Shown piece after piece: positions 11,131 through 22,401 of a DNA stretch of 64,000 nucleotides; positions within the stretch are counted from its first letter, which is position 1; each line of letters starts with the position of its first letter. The translations under genes were made by a program, and so were the position numbers. Where the stretch lies: positions 1 to 64,000 of the forward strand of contig KN817526.1 in assembly GCA_000827495.1 (NCBI GenBank). The letters are read 5' to 3'. This DNA comes from Hypholoma sublateritium FD-334 SS-4. Lineage: Eukaryota > Basidiomycota > Agaricomycetes > Agaricales > Strophariaceae. The notes under the pieces are model-generated. The model was not told where the DNA came from. It saw only the letters and a list, made by a program, of their open reading frames with translations, and ran no database searches.

Positions 11131-12975
11131 ACTGAATACCAACCACAGCCAAATATAACTACAACACGAGTGCTTGAGAAGGACTGGAATACACCGCAGC
11201 CTTAGATTATCTGATAGATAACTGATCTAAGTTATGCCGCACTTACTCAACTCAGAATGGCTCATAGTGGAGACTTGTACCCTGCTTGACCAGTTCGGAG
11301 ACTGCAGGCGCATGTTGGGCGGATGCCGACTAAATTCCGACTCGATTTTTAGCTTATGAAAATTCGATGAAAGTATGGATAGCGTATCTGAAGTGACCGC
11401 AATTGGGCCAGTGTCCGCCTACGCTTGGCCTCTCGCCCATTGACGGTCAGCGGCAAAATGTCCTCTTGGGCCGCATCCGTATTGCTCCATATGAGGCAAG
11501 CACTGAAACGGGCCACAATTTGAAATTCCCGCGGAGGCGAGTATCAGAAACAGAGTAGAAATTTGCGCGCATTCCCAAACTTTTGGGAATGAAGAACGGC
11601 ATGTAGATCCTGGATATGACATCGCCTGAAGACGTCAATCGACCACGCAGAGCACGGCGGGCGCACACACACACACACACGGCGGGGCTGCAGGTGATGC
11701 AGCGTGGCGCTCAGTACATGGCACCGCATCCGTATCTGCGGACGAGTGTGACGAACGACCTTTGCTGATCGTGTAGGACTTGGCTTGGGCAGTGTAAGGG
11801 CAGTGAATTGGTCAGGAGAGCGCAGAAACAGACGCGACGACGCGACAGACTGGTGGTTGTTTTTGACTGGGCGAAAGATGGACGCGGCCGATGGAGGGGT
11901 CACTGTTAGTACTCATCATTCGTTGGGACAAGGCTATGCGCTGGAGTAAACATCGGGTGGATGACATACGGGAGGTGCAAGCATATTAAATACATGAGGC
12001 CGCAGTGACTGGCAAAAACGTTGGGCAAACTTGGGGCAAACCGTGGTCGAACATCGAAGGTAGCTGCACCGCCACATCCTCCCGTTCCGATCCACACAGC
12101 TTACGCACAGCCGCCACGTCCGCGTTGACGTTGAACGTTGAACAACTTTACTTCAATCGGTGAGGTACTACTTAGATGCTGGTAAGTGATCAAAATCTTC
12201 TCAATTGAAATATATCTACAATAACATTGAAAACAGTGCTCGCCATGAGAAGTAAACTTAACATTACGCTGAGGCTGAAACCGACACTGGGAGCACAGGG
12301 TGGCATTCAGGTTTACGGTTGTACATATCCCGAAAGGAATAGAACATATTGATTGTTATGCGACGGATAGAAGCGGCCTGCAAATGCCTGCATTTTCTGG
12401 CCAGGCCTTTAGAATGGAACTGCAGCAAGGGCTATCACGCTAGCCATGGTGCCTCCTCAGGCCTCAGGCCTCATGGGGGACCATTGGCATTTCGCCTTGT
12501 TTACCGCTGCTCACGATGGATGATGGACGTGTAAGCCCGATATTGACCCGGCCTGTGCCTGAAGCCTTACCAGCGGAGGATCTACAGCGATAACTCGCAA
12601 TGCCTAGTAGTGTCAATCTTTCGCTCAACAATACGCACTCTGACCTTCATCTGTGCGCAGCATGTTTCGTGCGCCTTCAAGCTTGTCGGCCACGCTTGGC
12701 TCTACAACACCGTCGCTATGCTGAAGAGGCTGCGGCCGTCTTTCAATCCAAGGTACGTTAGCGGAATAGTGCGTTCATCTCGGCTGAGAGGCATTTATGT
12801 TCATCCAAAATCAGAACATGCGATGCAAATGCGATGGACCCTCGATCTCCACTGGAACACGCCCCACCGCTCCATCTCATGCTAGTTTGACAGAATGCGC
12901 CGCTCTTGACACTTCACACCCGCAGTACCCACGTCGATTATGACTGTCCTGGCATGAGGCTTCAACATTAAATTC
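11131..12975. other. Long gap, no gene recognised
   Basis: 1.85 kb between the vWA fragment and the C2-2 gene. It contains a short (CA)n run near 11664-11680 and several frames without domain signal. I find no remains of a vWA N-terminal domain here. Confidence 0.4.
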
Positions 12976-12984
12976 TTTATATAT
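12976..12984 (+). promoter_or_regulatory. TATA-like box of C2-2
   Basis: TTTATATAT lies about 70 bp before the ATG at 13052, a plausible distance for a fungal TATA element. Confidence 0.4.
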
Positions 12985-13051
12985 GAGTACCTGGTAACGA
13001 GGAGAGCCCCTCAGCGCAATCCTCAAGTCTAACATCAAGTCATCAAGCAAC

Positions 13052-13876
13052 ATGAGCACCACAGAATACGAGCTGCGAGGTAAAGTCAATGGACTCAATA
13101 CCCCTTCCTTAGTCGAAGTTATTCAAACCGCATCCTAGTCTTGAACGCACCCGAAATTGTCTGGGATACCGTCAACATTCGGCGGCCGAACCCAAACCCG
13201 TACGTCGAGATCTCGGCCGCGGGCCAGAAACTACACGCTACAGCTGTCCAGTCGCGGACAGTGACACCTGTTTGGAACGAAAATCTAATAATGTAAGTTA
13301 TCGCCTTCCTTGCTTGTTCGAGCGGGTTTGTTGTCTGACGTCCACGGCCCGAAGCCAATCGCGCGATCCCGAGTCTATGTTGAAGGTCGAACTCTACCAT
13401 AGTAGCACAAGATCTGGTGGAACGAGACCCATAGGCTCGACGAAAATTAGAATTCAAGACTTAGTAGATCTCGCCAAATTATCGAACGGTCGGTATCGAC
13501 TCTGCATCGTGGTCTTCATGCCAAACTGAGGCTAATTTGGCACACTCTTAGAAGTCTCGCTTGAACTGTTCGATAATGGAGTAAGGCGGGCAACTTTAAT
13601 AATTCAGTTCAAGAAAATCGACCCTCCTATCGCGCCTGCTGTTTCTCAAGGGAGCCGACTCGGAGTCAATCACGCGGCGTCAGAGATATCCCCCGGAACC
13701 GCAAAAGCACGATTGAATCAGGCTCCCAGCAGGGGAATGAGTCAGGTAATGTCAAATTAAATGTCGTATTAATACTGACATTGTACTCACCTCGATCTAT
13801 ACACTAGGCAGAGAAATTCATTCAACAAATGCTGTCTGGTTCATCAGCAGGAAACGTTGATACCCCCAGAAGGTGA
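13052..13876 (+). CDS. C2-domain protein, copy 2 (192 aa)
   Basis: Five exons, 13052-13079, 13139-13292, 13355-13488, 13552-13745 and 13808-13876, total 579 nt with phases 1, 2, 1, 0, the same as copy 1. The C2 domain is easier to see here: NPYVEISAAGQKLHA, TVTPVWNENLIM and MLKVELYHSS are its classic strands. The tail is shorter than in copy 1 and lacks the PELRPDFVPP block. The start is fixed by the short first exon MSTTEYELR, which joins to VLNAPEIVWD. The gene is divergent from vWA copy B, with the vWA fragment in between. Probably a peripheral membrane-binding protein; partner unknown. Confidence 0.8.
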
Positions 13877-14079
13877 AGATTCCAATTGGATTCCTCCTCG
13901 GTAGCGACAGCACAGACCTTAGCGGCTTTCAAACGGACTATAGTACATACAATTGGCTCTCATGACATGCAGGCCAACGATCAGTACTCCCGTGCGCAGC
14001 GGCAGGCATACTATTTAAATTGCTACAGTAATCCATCCGTCAATGTTATCCTGTTGTTCAAGGCAATATTTTATTCCAG

Positions 14080-14298
14080 ATCTCTCTTTCGAACTACTTA
14101 TTTGAAAAAGATAGAACGACAGCGAACGTTGTAGACCACTTCAAGAAAGACCAACCACCAGCGCCGCACAAGCCGATTATTCGAACAAGCATTGCTCCGG
14201 AGCTGCGACCCGACTTTGTACCGCCGAGACACCCGTCTGGAGCCAGAATCAAGATGTAAATGGTGAGATATCAAGAGGAAGATATTAGCATGAATCAG
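14080..14298 (+). pseudogene. Third C2-family copy, decayed exon
   Basis: A 219-nt segment begins after a TTCCAG acceptor and ends at a GTATGT donor, matching the 221-nt fourth exon of C2 copy 1. It starts DLSFELL in the expected phase, loses frame near 14105, and continues in the next frame with HFKKDQPPAPHKP and APELRPDFVPPRHPSGA, nearly identical to copy 1. A TAA at 14257-14259 stands where copy 1 has a CAA glutamine codon (KKMQMVGY). Upstream exons coding the C2 domain are not recognisable. Confidence 0.7.
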
Positions 14299-14989
14299 GT
14301 ATGTGCTCTTGGGTAAGATGTACATCGCTCTTGTCAAGTGTACGGTCCTACTACTGAGGTTATGAGAATCGCCAAAGAATCGCATACAAACCCTGGCTCC
14401 TCCATCAGGAAATTAGGACCCAAAAGATAAGGAGGTAGCATGCAATACATAGCATGACAAAAAAACAAAAGTCTCCAATTTATATAACCCTGGTGGGGTC
14501 ATGTTTCATGCCATCTATAGGGCGGTAAAGATGGACAAACTCACAATGGCTGCAGGGGATGCATCCACTTGTAAAATTATGTCAGTATGATAAATCTATC
14601 ACCGGCATTCAATTCCTTAGTCTCGCGAGATCAACGCTTGGAACAAGTTTGGAATGGTTTCAAATTAGAACAGATTCAGCAGAGGTGGATATGCCTTCAT
14701 TGTTTTGGAAAACTTATACATGATGAACCGTAGCTTTAAAGAATAGAGAGAGGCTGGCATAACTAAAAGGCTTGCGATAAAGAAACAGCAACATCAACCC
14801 ATATATACGACGGTGAATGTTTTAAAATCCTCCAGAGATACAAGCGAGGCTCATCTATGATCATTTCCAACTTTGAATCAAGATGAAATGGCACTGATAA
14901 TTCATACCAGACCTGGCATTCTTCGTACTTCGATCAGCGGTTATACTACCACACGTGCTGATAACTATTGTAAGATCGTAGCTGTTTTC
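14299..14989. other. AT-rich gap
   Basis: No coding signal. The last 130 bases before 14990 resemble the repeat units that follow but are too diverged to count as a copy. Confidence 0.4.
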
Positions 14990-15905
14990 ATCCTGTGATA
15001 ATATTTGACAATGTACTCAAACATCCGCAGCTGCAAGATCATGCGCTTAACACTTTACATTACTGTCGCCCATCTCAGTCCCGAAAATGTGTCAATATTA
15101 TTCATAGCGATAAAATTCTACAGTATTCATATAGCTGACAATATGGTCGAACATCTGCAGCAGTAGGTCAGGCGGGTAACGCCTCGCATGCCTATCACCA
15201 ATTCAAGTCTTGAAGATATCTCCAACATCAGTCAGGTAGGCATATAGTGGTAAGATCACATAGTCATCCGGCGACTGACAATGCACCCGAATATTGGCAA
15301 CTGTAGGTTGGGTGCGTAACACTTCACATTACCCATCATTTATCCAGGTACTATATATACTTCAATATTATTCGTAGTGGTTAGTTTCTACAATATTCCG
15401 GCGGCTGACATCACGCTCGAGTATCTGCAGGTGTGGATTAAGCGCGTAATGCTTCGCATACCTATCGCCTATCCAAGCCCTGAAAATGTCCCGATTTCAC
15501 TCAGACAGGAATATAGCAGTAAGTATAGAAAATGCTTCGGTGGCAGACAATATGCTCGGATACTGGTAGCTGTAGAGAGCATGTGTAACACGTCGAATCG
15601 CCCATCATCTGTCCAAGTCTCAAAAATGTCTCAATATTATTCATAATGATTAGTTTCTGCATTATTCCGGCGGTGGTTATCAGTACGCTCAAGCATCCGC
15701 AGCTGTAGACGAGGCGCGTAACGCTTTGCATTACCTATCGCCAATTCAAGTCCTAAAAAGACTCTAATATCATTCACTCAGACGTGCAGCAGTAAGGTCA
15801 CATAGTCTTCTGGTGACCAACAATACTGGCAGCTGTAGATAACGTGCGTAACGCTTCGCATAGCCTATCATCTACTCAAGTTTGAAAGTTACCATTGAAA
15901 CATTG
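14990..15905. repeat. Tandem array of alternating ~130/140-bp monomers
   Basis: Repeat units begin with a variant of CTGACAATATGCTCGAATAT and recur at about 14992, 15135, 15275, 15405, 15544, 15674 and 15816, i.e. steps of 140, 130, 139, 130 and 142 after the first. Each unit contains ATCTGCAGCTGTAG, then GCGTAACGCTTCGCAT, then CCTATCGCC and a CAAGTC segment. Alternate units share a different second half: one type carries CAATATTATTC..TAGTTTCTAC, the other GCAGTAAGGTCACATAGTC. The true unit is therefore a ~270-bp dimer. Copies are strongly diverged, so the array is old. Confidence 0.75.
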
Positions 15906-16100
15906 CAGTTTGCTTTGATTCCAGCCAAATTCCAGCAGTTGACAGGGAACATCGTAATACGCAGTCTATATAATTGACTTCCATACATAGTACCAGAATC
16001 GTGTCTACTAAGTCATGGCTAATGAACGATTTCATGTATCAAAAATGGCCATGCAGATCGTGGGCCTACACATTTGCATGGGCGAGAACCAATCCCAAAG

Positions 16101-17594
16101 CTAAGATGTGCTTGCATCAATATTACTGACGGCTGCTTGCTTAGCAGCTGCTCTTTTGGCCTTGATCCTGGCTAGAGCGCTGTTTTTGGACACAGGCCTC
16201 GAATTGGGAACGTAGTTTGGAAACACCTGTCTGGAATAAAAATATGCGCAATTTAGTCCTTTCTCCAAGAAGCTAGGCTTACCTGTTCCACCAAGCCATC
16301 AGAGTGTTGACGTCGTCAGCCTCATCGGGATCCTCCAGATACTCGAGAATACTGTTGTAGAATCGCTCAGAGTCGGTAATGGTATCATTGCGGTTGAAGA
16401 CACCCGATGAAGACAGCGCGAACCTTGCCTTCCATGATGGGCGTATGTTAAAGAAAGAAAGGACAAAGAAAAAAAGACAACACCTGCGTGGCAGCATATG
16501 CAATGGAGCCTCTAGTTACACCTGTCATTCCGTGTATGCGTGCGTTTCCCGACCTCGTTGCCTTAGCCTCTCTCTCCACAGAGCTAGGGGAGGTAAATAT
16601 GTGCTTAAACGTCTGCAAGTACGATCATTAGATGTGAGTGAGCTGTCAGTAGGTGTATGCAGTATGGAAGTATCTGCTTCCCACCTTCACCAATATGGAG
16701 CTCTTCAAAAGGCCCTTCGAAGGGTCTGTGTCATCGTATGCGTATGAGTTGAATAAAAAGAGAGGCCACTGATCGCCTGGAACAGAGAGTTCGCCCGTAC
16801 GAAGCTTGTCCCTGATCCTGGATACAAATATTAGAGTCGTGTTGAAAGAAATGGGAATGCATTGGGAAGTAGATATCCCCGCACGTACTCCGCATCTGTC
16901 CAGTCAAGCCCTGCTGGGCAAAGCAGCGCGCCAGTAACTTCATGATGAAACCCGCGGCCCGTTTTTGCGTTTCGAGAGATAGGAGGCATTAGCGGTTCAC
17001 CAGGCGAGACGATCCAGTCAATTATCGCCGATTTCAAACTCTTAGTGTCGTCAGACCTGGCGCTAGATGCCCCTTTTTGGAGCTGACAGATATTTCAAGA
17101 TCAGTGAGTGAGCCGATTGTCTGATAAACAGACTTACCATGGCCGCGATAGATTGGATATCTTCCTCTGAATTTGCACCCATAAGCTTTTCTTCCAGCCC
17201 GGGTATGCTTTTCAGCAAAGCACAGAATACTCTATGCTCTCTCTGCTCTCTATGCAGTAACACAAGTATGGTGAGGCTAGTTCAGTAGCGCAGATGTGTC
17301 TTACTGGGGTGTAAAGTCATCTTCTGGATCCTCGGCGCGTTCGCCTATCCGAATGATCCCATTATTGATTAACGCGTGCATGTTGCAAAGGGCATGGATT
17401 GACCTCCCAAAATGCCGGCCATGATGAACTAACGGGTCCGTAGTGCGTCTGAATAGGTGATTTTATTCAAAATTGTACCTCGAGAAGACAGAGCAAACAT
17501 ACGCCTTTCTCCTTGCTCCGAGCTGTAAAGCATCTTGTCGCTGTCCTGAAGGCGACACACTGGCTGCGGTGATGGGGTTCTCTTCGGTGGGCAT
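16101..17594 (-). CDS. DUF6698-like protein (359 aa)
   Basis: Eight exons, in coding order 17503-17594, 17305-17448, 17138-17249, 16889-17082, 16685-16817, 16484-16612, 16283-16428 and 16101-16230, total 1080 nt. Motifs of the agaricomycete family that I know as DUF6698 run through it: DPLVHHGRHFGRSIHALCN, KGASSARSDDTKSLK, HHEVTGALLCPAGLDW, GDQWPLFLF, SVEREAKATRSGNARIHGM and RFYNSILEYLEDPDEADDV followed by LMAWWNRQVFPN. The basic tail (ARIKAKRAAAKQAA) is usual. The family is multicopy in mushrooms and of unknown function, often near transposons. The frame is intact and the gene stands alone between a satellite array and a non-coding tract. Family name confidence is moderate; the gene model is strong. 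Confidence 0.85.
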
Positions 17595-19481
17595 AGTTTC
17601 GAGCGAACGGGAGATGTGTAGGACGGGGTTGTGGAGCCCACTTGAGAGAAGAAAGTGTTCCTTTAGTATTGGGCTTGAGGGTTTGTGGGCGCTGCAGTCG
17701 AGCTTGGGATTGCCGGTGCCTGTTTCATATTTTGTATCGAACGGCGCTGCGGATTGCCATCGGCAACTTCACATGTTACTGAGGGCAGCCTAGTACATTA
17801 TAGAAGCAGCAGATACATGTTCGCAGTACATCCGCGCAGTCGGCGAATGCACTAGTTCCCTTCGGGTATCGAAGCCTCGAAGCGACGGTGTCGCGGCGAA
17901 TACGTCGTTGCTGGCGATCGGGGTCCGCGCGGCGGGAGGTAGCGGCATGGATTGCGCGTCGGCGTCGGGGTAGGGAGGTACGTCATGGGTAGCCTAGCCT
18001 GCGCATTTGGAGTCATTAGCGGCCAAGGTGGGTGGATCTCAGACTCGGAGACCATAGATAACGCGAGAAGTGGGGCTCCGTATGCTGAAGGGATCCAGAG
18101 AGAGGAGGTGCAGAAAGATAGGCCGATATTTAAGGGCAACTTCCGCGACAAGTACCCTATTTGTTGAGGCGAAGACTGGTAGCATGCAAGAGGTCGACGC
18201 TCAACACGCTATTAGCAAGCTGAAGAGGATAACTTAATGCGAAGCCTTCCACGACTCGGACGACGTCAGTGTAAGCGGTTTCCTGCTGGCTTTCCGCCAC
18301 TGCCAGCCAAGCTCTCTCCCGCTCTCACATCTCCGAAGATAGTAATTATTACAAATTTGTAATACTTACTACTAATGCTTTATTATGGATGAAATCGAAC
18401 TGGAGGCTCCCTTTTCCCACAAACGCAAAGAAACTAGTACTGGCGTACGGCTTATCTGCAATTCCTTTCTTTCGCTCAAAGTCTACAAACGAGCTATTGC
18501 AAAGCCTATAATTTGGCGGACGTTATCCGCTTGTGGAGTACGGGTGGTGTAGCGGTTGCTCGTCACCCGTTCGACCACTGACAGTGGCGTATTTTTCTTT
18601 GTATCTCTTTTGTTTCGGCGATGCCTGCGTTCTCGGCGCAGTACTACGCCCGGCGCTGGCCGTGACATTGGGCAGTCGCCTGCGTAACGCTAGGCAGGTC
18701 CACGAGATACGCTTCGTTACCCGAATTGTTTGGCAGATGAAAGCATGAAAACGGTTGGAAAATGGCCGTAAATACTGCAGCGCACTTTGCGGGCTCTCTT
18801 AAAGCTGCTATGCGTTCGAGCTTCGCATCCAACGCGCGTCGACTGCCTGTGCATATAAGTCAGGCTACAGATCCATTGGCTGAGTCGTACGCGCCCCTAA
18901 CAGCGCGGATCGGCGTGGGCGCCCACTCACGCGGTGATGGCCAACGGAACGGTTTGCGAGCGTATCTTGTTGAGTCGGTGCCTGAGACCAGCGCTGTCCG
19001 CCGCGCCGCCATACCTACGGCCCTAAGCTGATTGATGTTTTCCAGGAAGCTGGAGGCCCTGCCAACGCCGCAGTATTCACTCGGAGACGCGTAAATGAGG
19101 CACGGGAATGGCGCGTCGTGGGTTATAGATGAAACTGAAGCCAGGATGCGCTATTAACCAGCACTGCGGGCAATGCTGCGGTTGAAAATGTAGTGCGACT
19201 CGGATTATTATATAAATGCGCAGAAAAAATTGCAGCAATATTTCTTATCGAATTCTCAACGATGCCGCCGAACCCGGGTCGACTAACACGTCCGCCCCAC
19301 TATTGGGCTCATGAAATCACTCTCCCGCTCAAGCTCATACAATGGGCCAACTTTTTATATCCGCGGCCTCAGATTGACCCAGTAGGTTGAAGCTACCCAT
19401 TTCACCTGAACGTTGTCGGCTGAGCCCACGAAACAAATATAGGAATGGCTTGCAGAATGCTACCATGATTTCCGGCTGAGA
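17595..19481. other. Gap without convincing genes
   Basis: Several frames of 60-100 codons exist on both strands, but none shows a domain, consistent splice sites or family resemblance. A minus-strand frame at 17852-18151 is proline-rich and doubtful. Confidence 0.4.
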
Positions 19482-19970
19482 TTGGGTGGCTGCGACATGC
19501 TAGATTACCAGGAACTTATGCTGTTCACGGAGGAGCAGATTCTTAGATCAAATTTGGCGCATTCAGCCGTTGATGGAACGGGAGTTGGGCCTGTAAACTT
19601 ACGGGCCGCAGGATGCTTGCAGGGCCCTCCCTTATTGGTCCAAGTTGTAGCCGTCACCGAAGTCATCCGGCCCAACAAGCCGCGGATACACAAGCTGAAG
19701 CTGTCGGACGGGGAAAGCATCATTAATGCTGTTGCATTTGGGGCATCTGTAAATGATAATATCGGGTTTTACAACCTTCAACTTGGGTATAAGGTGGGCC
19801 AAATTCATCTACCTCCCGGCCCACATCATATGCAAACTCAAGGAATAGATGCAGCTCAGATGCCCGCTTATACGGAATGGCGTGATTATTTTGCAGGAAC
19901 GGACGATTACATTACTGGGTGGAAGGTGCAACCTCACGGAGAAGAAGACCACCTTGCGTATCCGATGTAG
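19482..19970 (+). CDS. OB-fold-like ORF (RPA1-N / RMI1 style), possibly a fragment
   Basis: A 162-codon uninterrupted frame. The centre reads PPLLVQVVAVTEVIRPNK, then IHKLKLSDGESIINAVAF and LQLGYKVGQIHL. The pattern hydrophobic strand, 'K/R-x-L-x-L-SDG', second strand and 'L-G-x-K-V' recalls the OB folds of replication protein A large-subunit N-termini and of RMI1. Those proteins act in DNA replication and repair; whether this one does is unproven. There is no intron in the frame, and the sequence before and after it gives no further domain, so it may be one exon or a relic. Its neighbours on the minus strand are unresolved. Confidence 0.35.
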   Translation: MGGCDMLDYQELMLFTEEQILRSNLAHSAVDGTGVGPVNLRAAGCLQGPPLLVQVVAVTEVIRPNKPRIHKLKLSDGESIINAVAFGASVNDNIGFYNLQLGYKVGQIHLPPGPHHMQTQGIDAAQMPAYTEWRDYFAGTDDYITGWKVQPHGEEDHLAYPM

Positions 19971-20021
19971 TTGTTGATAATATATGCTCTCCGAATGCGC
20001 GATCTCATGTTTACTGCGTTC

Positions 20022-21032
20022 TTATTTGCGAGGAGGTCGTCCTATTCCAGGCGGTAGACATTCTTGCAAAAGATTTGTCGCTGCGAATGCGACAAGAGCC
20101 CATCCTGCTTCGAGATTAGCCGCTGCACCATCAGGACCTTCGGTCTCCGAGCTGTGAAGATCAGGCGCATTGCCATCCAATTCATCCCCCTTCCCGGTAT
20201 CTTCGTGATCATCGGTAGAAGTAGGAGTCGAGAACTGCTGGTCCCTGGATGAACATATCCCGACCATGAAAATGCACACGCCCGATACTACCAGCTCCTA
20301 ATGTAATCGCATGGTTGTGCGTGGCCTAAGCCCCAACGGCGAGGGGAAACAAGGAGTTCGGACCAGCTTGTTTGCGTAGCGATCTCGTCAATCATCCTTT
20401 TCCTTTACCGTGTCGGAGAACTAGATTTGTATTCCAAAATTCGCGGAGATCAGAGGCAGGGCCTGTTACCAAGCGGGTTGAGTAGCCCGACTTGACATCT
20501 ACGAGCAGCATATCGCAGTGGGATGTTTTCAGGCTGATGTCGCACCATCGTTTAGGCGCGCCAACTCAGGCCCAAATCATATTCAGGTTATAGGAATTGG
20601 CTTCTGTACCGATTGCGCATACTCGAAGCCTTGTCTAGGTTTTTGGCTGCAAGCCTGATGCTGCGCTTCCGGCTCTATAAATATCTTTGAGCCGCCAGGA
20701 GCTTCTGCCGTGGCAGGAGCGACTTTACAAACGTCGGCGGCAGCATCAGTCTTTTGAGCGACGACCCCCGGCCAAGATGGCGGCGGTGTTTCCGATATGA
20801 CAGGGTAAGACCGAAGATTCCGGGACTTTCTTACGCACAACCACCTCTTGAATCTCGGCGTTTTTCCTCGTCTTTTCCAAATTTAATGAACGGTAACCGC
20901 TTAGCACGGTCTGAAGCTTATTTGGAGATACGACAGCCTTGAAGGGCTATTCCGTCTGTGAGCGAAGTAAGCGCCACGAGAACACGCGAAACAGGCGGAC
21001 ATGGGACTTACCAAGTTTGCAAAAGAAACCAT
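20022..21032 (-). other. Coding-like minus-strand segments, exons unresolved
   Basis: At least four open stretches look like protein. An ATG at 21030-21032 with a GTAAGT donor (MVSFANL) can join at 20946 to PFKAVVSPNKLQTVLSGYRS. A different frame gives VAQKTDAAADVCKVAPATAE at 20583-20780. Another gives LLVDVKSGYSTRLVTGPASD near 20400-20520, and a last one DELDGNAPDLHSSETEGPDG with a hydrophobic AGWALVAFAATNLL at 20022-20279. I could not connect them in one consistent set of phases. Either a multi-exon gene with unusual splice sites or a decayed one. Confidence 0.3.
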
Positions 21033-21249
21033 GGCGCTTCTACGGGAAAGTCATTCTGTAGCGCGACGTTGCCTGAAAGAGCCGGGAACGTTGCATAGAG
21101 TCGCCGCCTCGCTGTTTGGCATCCGCGCAGATACTCCGACGGAACGTAGACGCATCGCATCGAGCAACGGCTGATACGTCGACTCAGGCAGCGATATCTG
21201 AGCCACCGACAGATGCTTGGCTGGGGTTTGATGAAGGGCCCGGAGTGTC

Positions 21250-22401
21250 GTCAGTAGACGGCGAAAATGACTGGTTCGATACCAAATCGTAATCTCGCGC
21301 CTTTCTTCAGACCAGATTGCAGAACCTGTGCGATTTTAGCTTCGAATTGCTGGCGATGATCGGCAGTCAGCTGACGCCAATACCCCGCCGAGGGCTTTCG
21401 GTCAAAGACTGCAGATGAATGAGATCAAACAAACGTTTCTGGTAGCAGCGACCTACATACGGCGTTATGGCAGTCGCAGCCAGAGCCTGAGCACATCGCC
21501 ATGTCGGCCACTGCTGCGTTCGAAGCTGAAGCCAGACAGGTGGCCAGCTCCGGTCGTGCCGCGTGCGAGCTGAAGAGCGGCGGTCCTCGGGACTTTGAGC
21601 GGGGGTCGGTCCTGAGTAGGTTTCGATCCCCTCTGTAATCGTGAAAGAGAGCTGGGCGCTGATGATATGCAGCAGATCCTTGGCCTCTTCATCGCACGAT
21701 GCGTTGTTGGGAGGCGATGCAACACGTCCGATAAAGCAGCCGTTGATGTTACGCCGTTGATGCTACAATCGGCCGGGGCGATCTACAGAAAGGGTTGTAG
21801 TTTAGGCCTGGCGTATGGAGTGGGCTCACTTTTTTATCGTACCGGCCGCGATATACTGGAAGCCGAGTGCCTGCAGCTCTTGTACAGACGACGCCTGGTC
21901 AATCTTGGGCGACAATGGCTTGTTTAACGCTGTGTAATCTCCGTGTGCAGTGGGCAACCCGGCGGTTTCGATGCGTGTCTGAATGGGGCGGACGTTGCTG
22001 AGGTGCTTCTGGGCGATAGCGCTGGATGCACGGCATCCATCGCGAACAATTTTCTCGCCGCGGACGCGACGTCGTTTCTTGCTCTGGCGTAACTGTTTTG
22101 GAGGGTCCGTGACTTCAAGTAAAAGATCTCTCGCATCCGGTGAGCCGTCTCTGAAAGGCCTGGCTCGCTTGGTAGGTCGAGAGCCCGCAACGCATGGCGG
22201 CGCGGATGTACCGCTGGATTCTGCAAGCGGTAGACTGGGAAGTACGGCGCCTACAGGGCCATAGGAGGCGTAGAAGTTAGCCGGCATCAGCATCATGCGC
22301 ATTGAGGCTTTGAAGGGGCTGACCCGGAAGCACCTCGTCGCATTGGCCCTCGCTTTGGATTGACTCACGCAGAATGGCCGCGAAGTCAACATCTGCCGCA
22401 A
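21250..22401 (-). other. Possible multi-exon gene with nuclear-signal-like motif
   Basis: The minus strand is open from 22401 to 21826 (191 codons), with a basic cluster QSKKRRRVRGEK that looks like a nuclear localisation signal, and ends near LQALGFQYIAAG. A GTACGA donor near 21843 can join to a TTGTAG acceptor near 21760, after which INGCFIGRVASPPNNASCDE and LLHIISAQLSFTITEG read openly to about 21460, then possibly YWRQLTADHRQQFEAKIAQV to 21300. The final frame is ambiguous: one reading ends VIFAVY, an overlapping one ends SQASVGGSDIAA. No known domain. May be a decayed gene. Confidence 0.3.

Noticed and set aside
11664..11680. (CA)n microsatellite
   Set aside because: Only about eight units; ordinary.
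16731..17263. Separate small minus-strand ORFs within 16.7-17.3 kb
   Set aside because: They are pieces of the eight-exon DUF6698-like gene read through introns.
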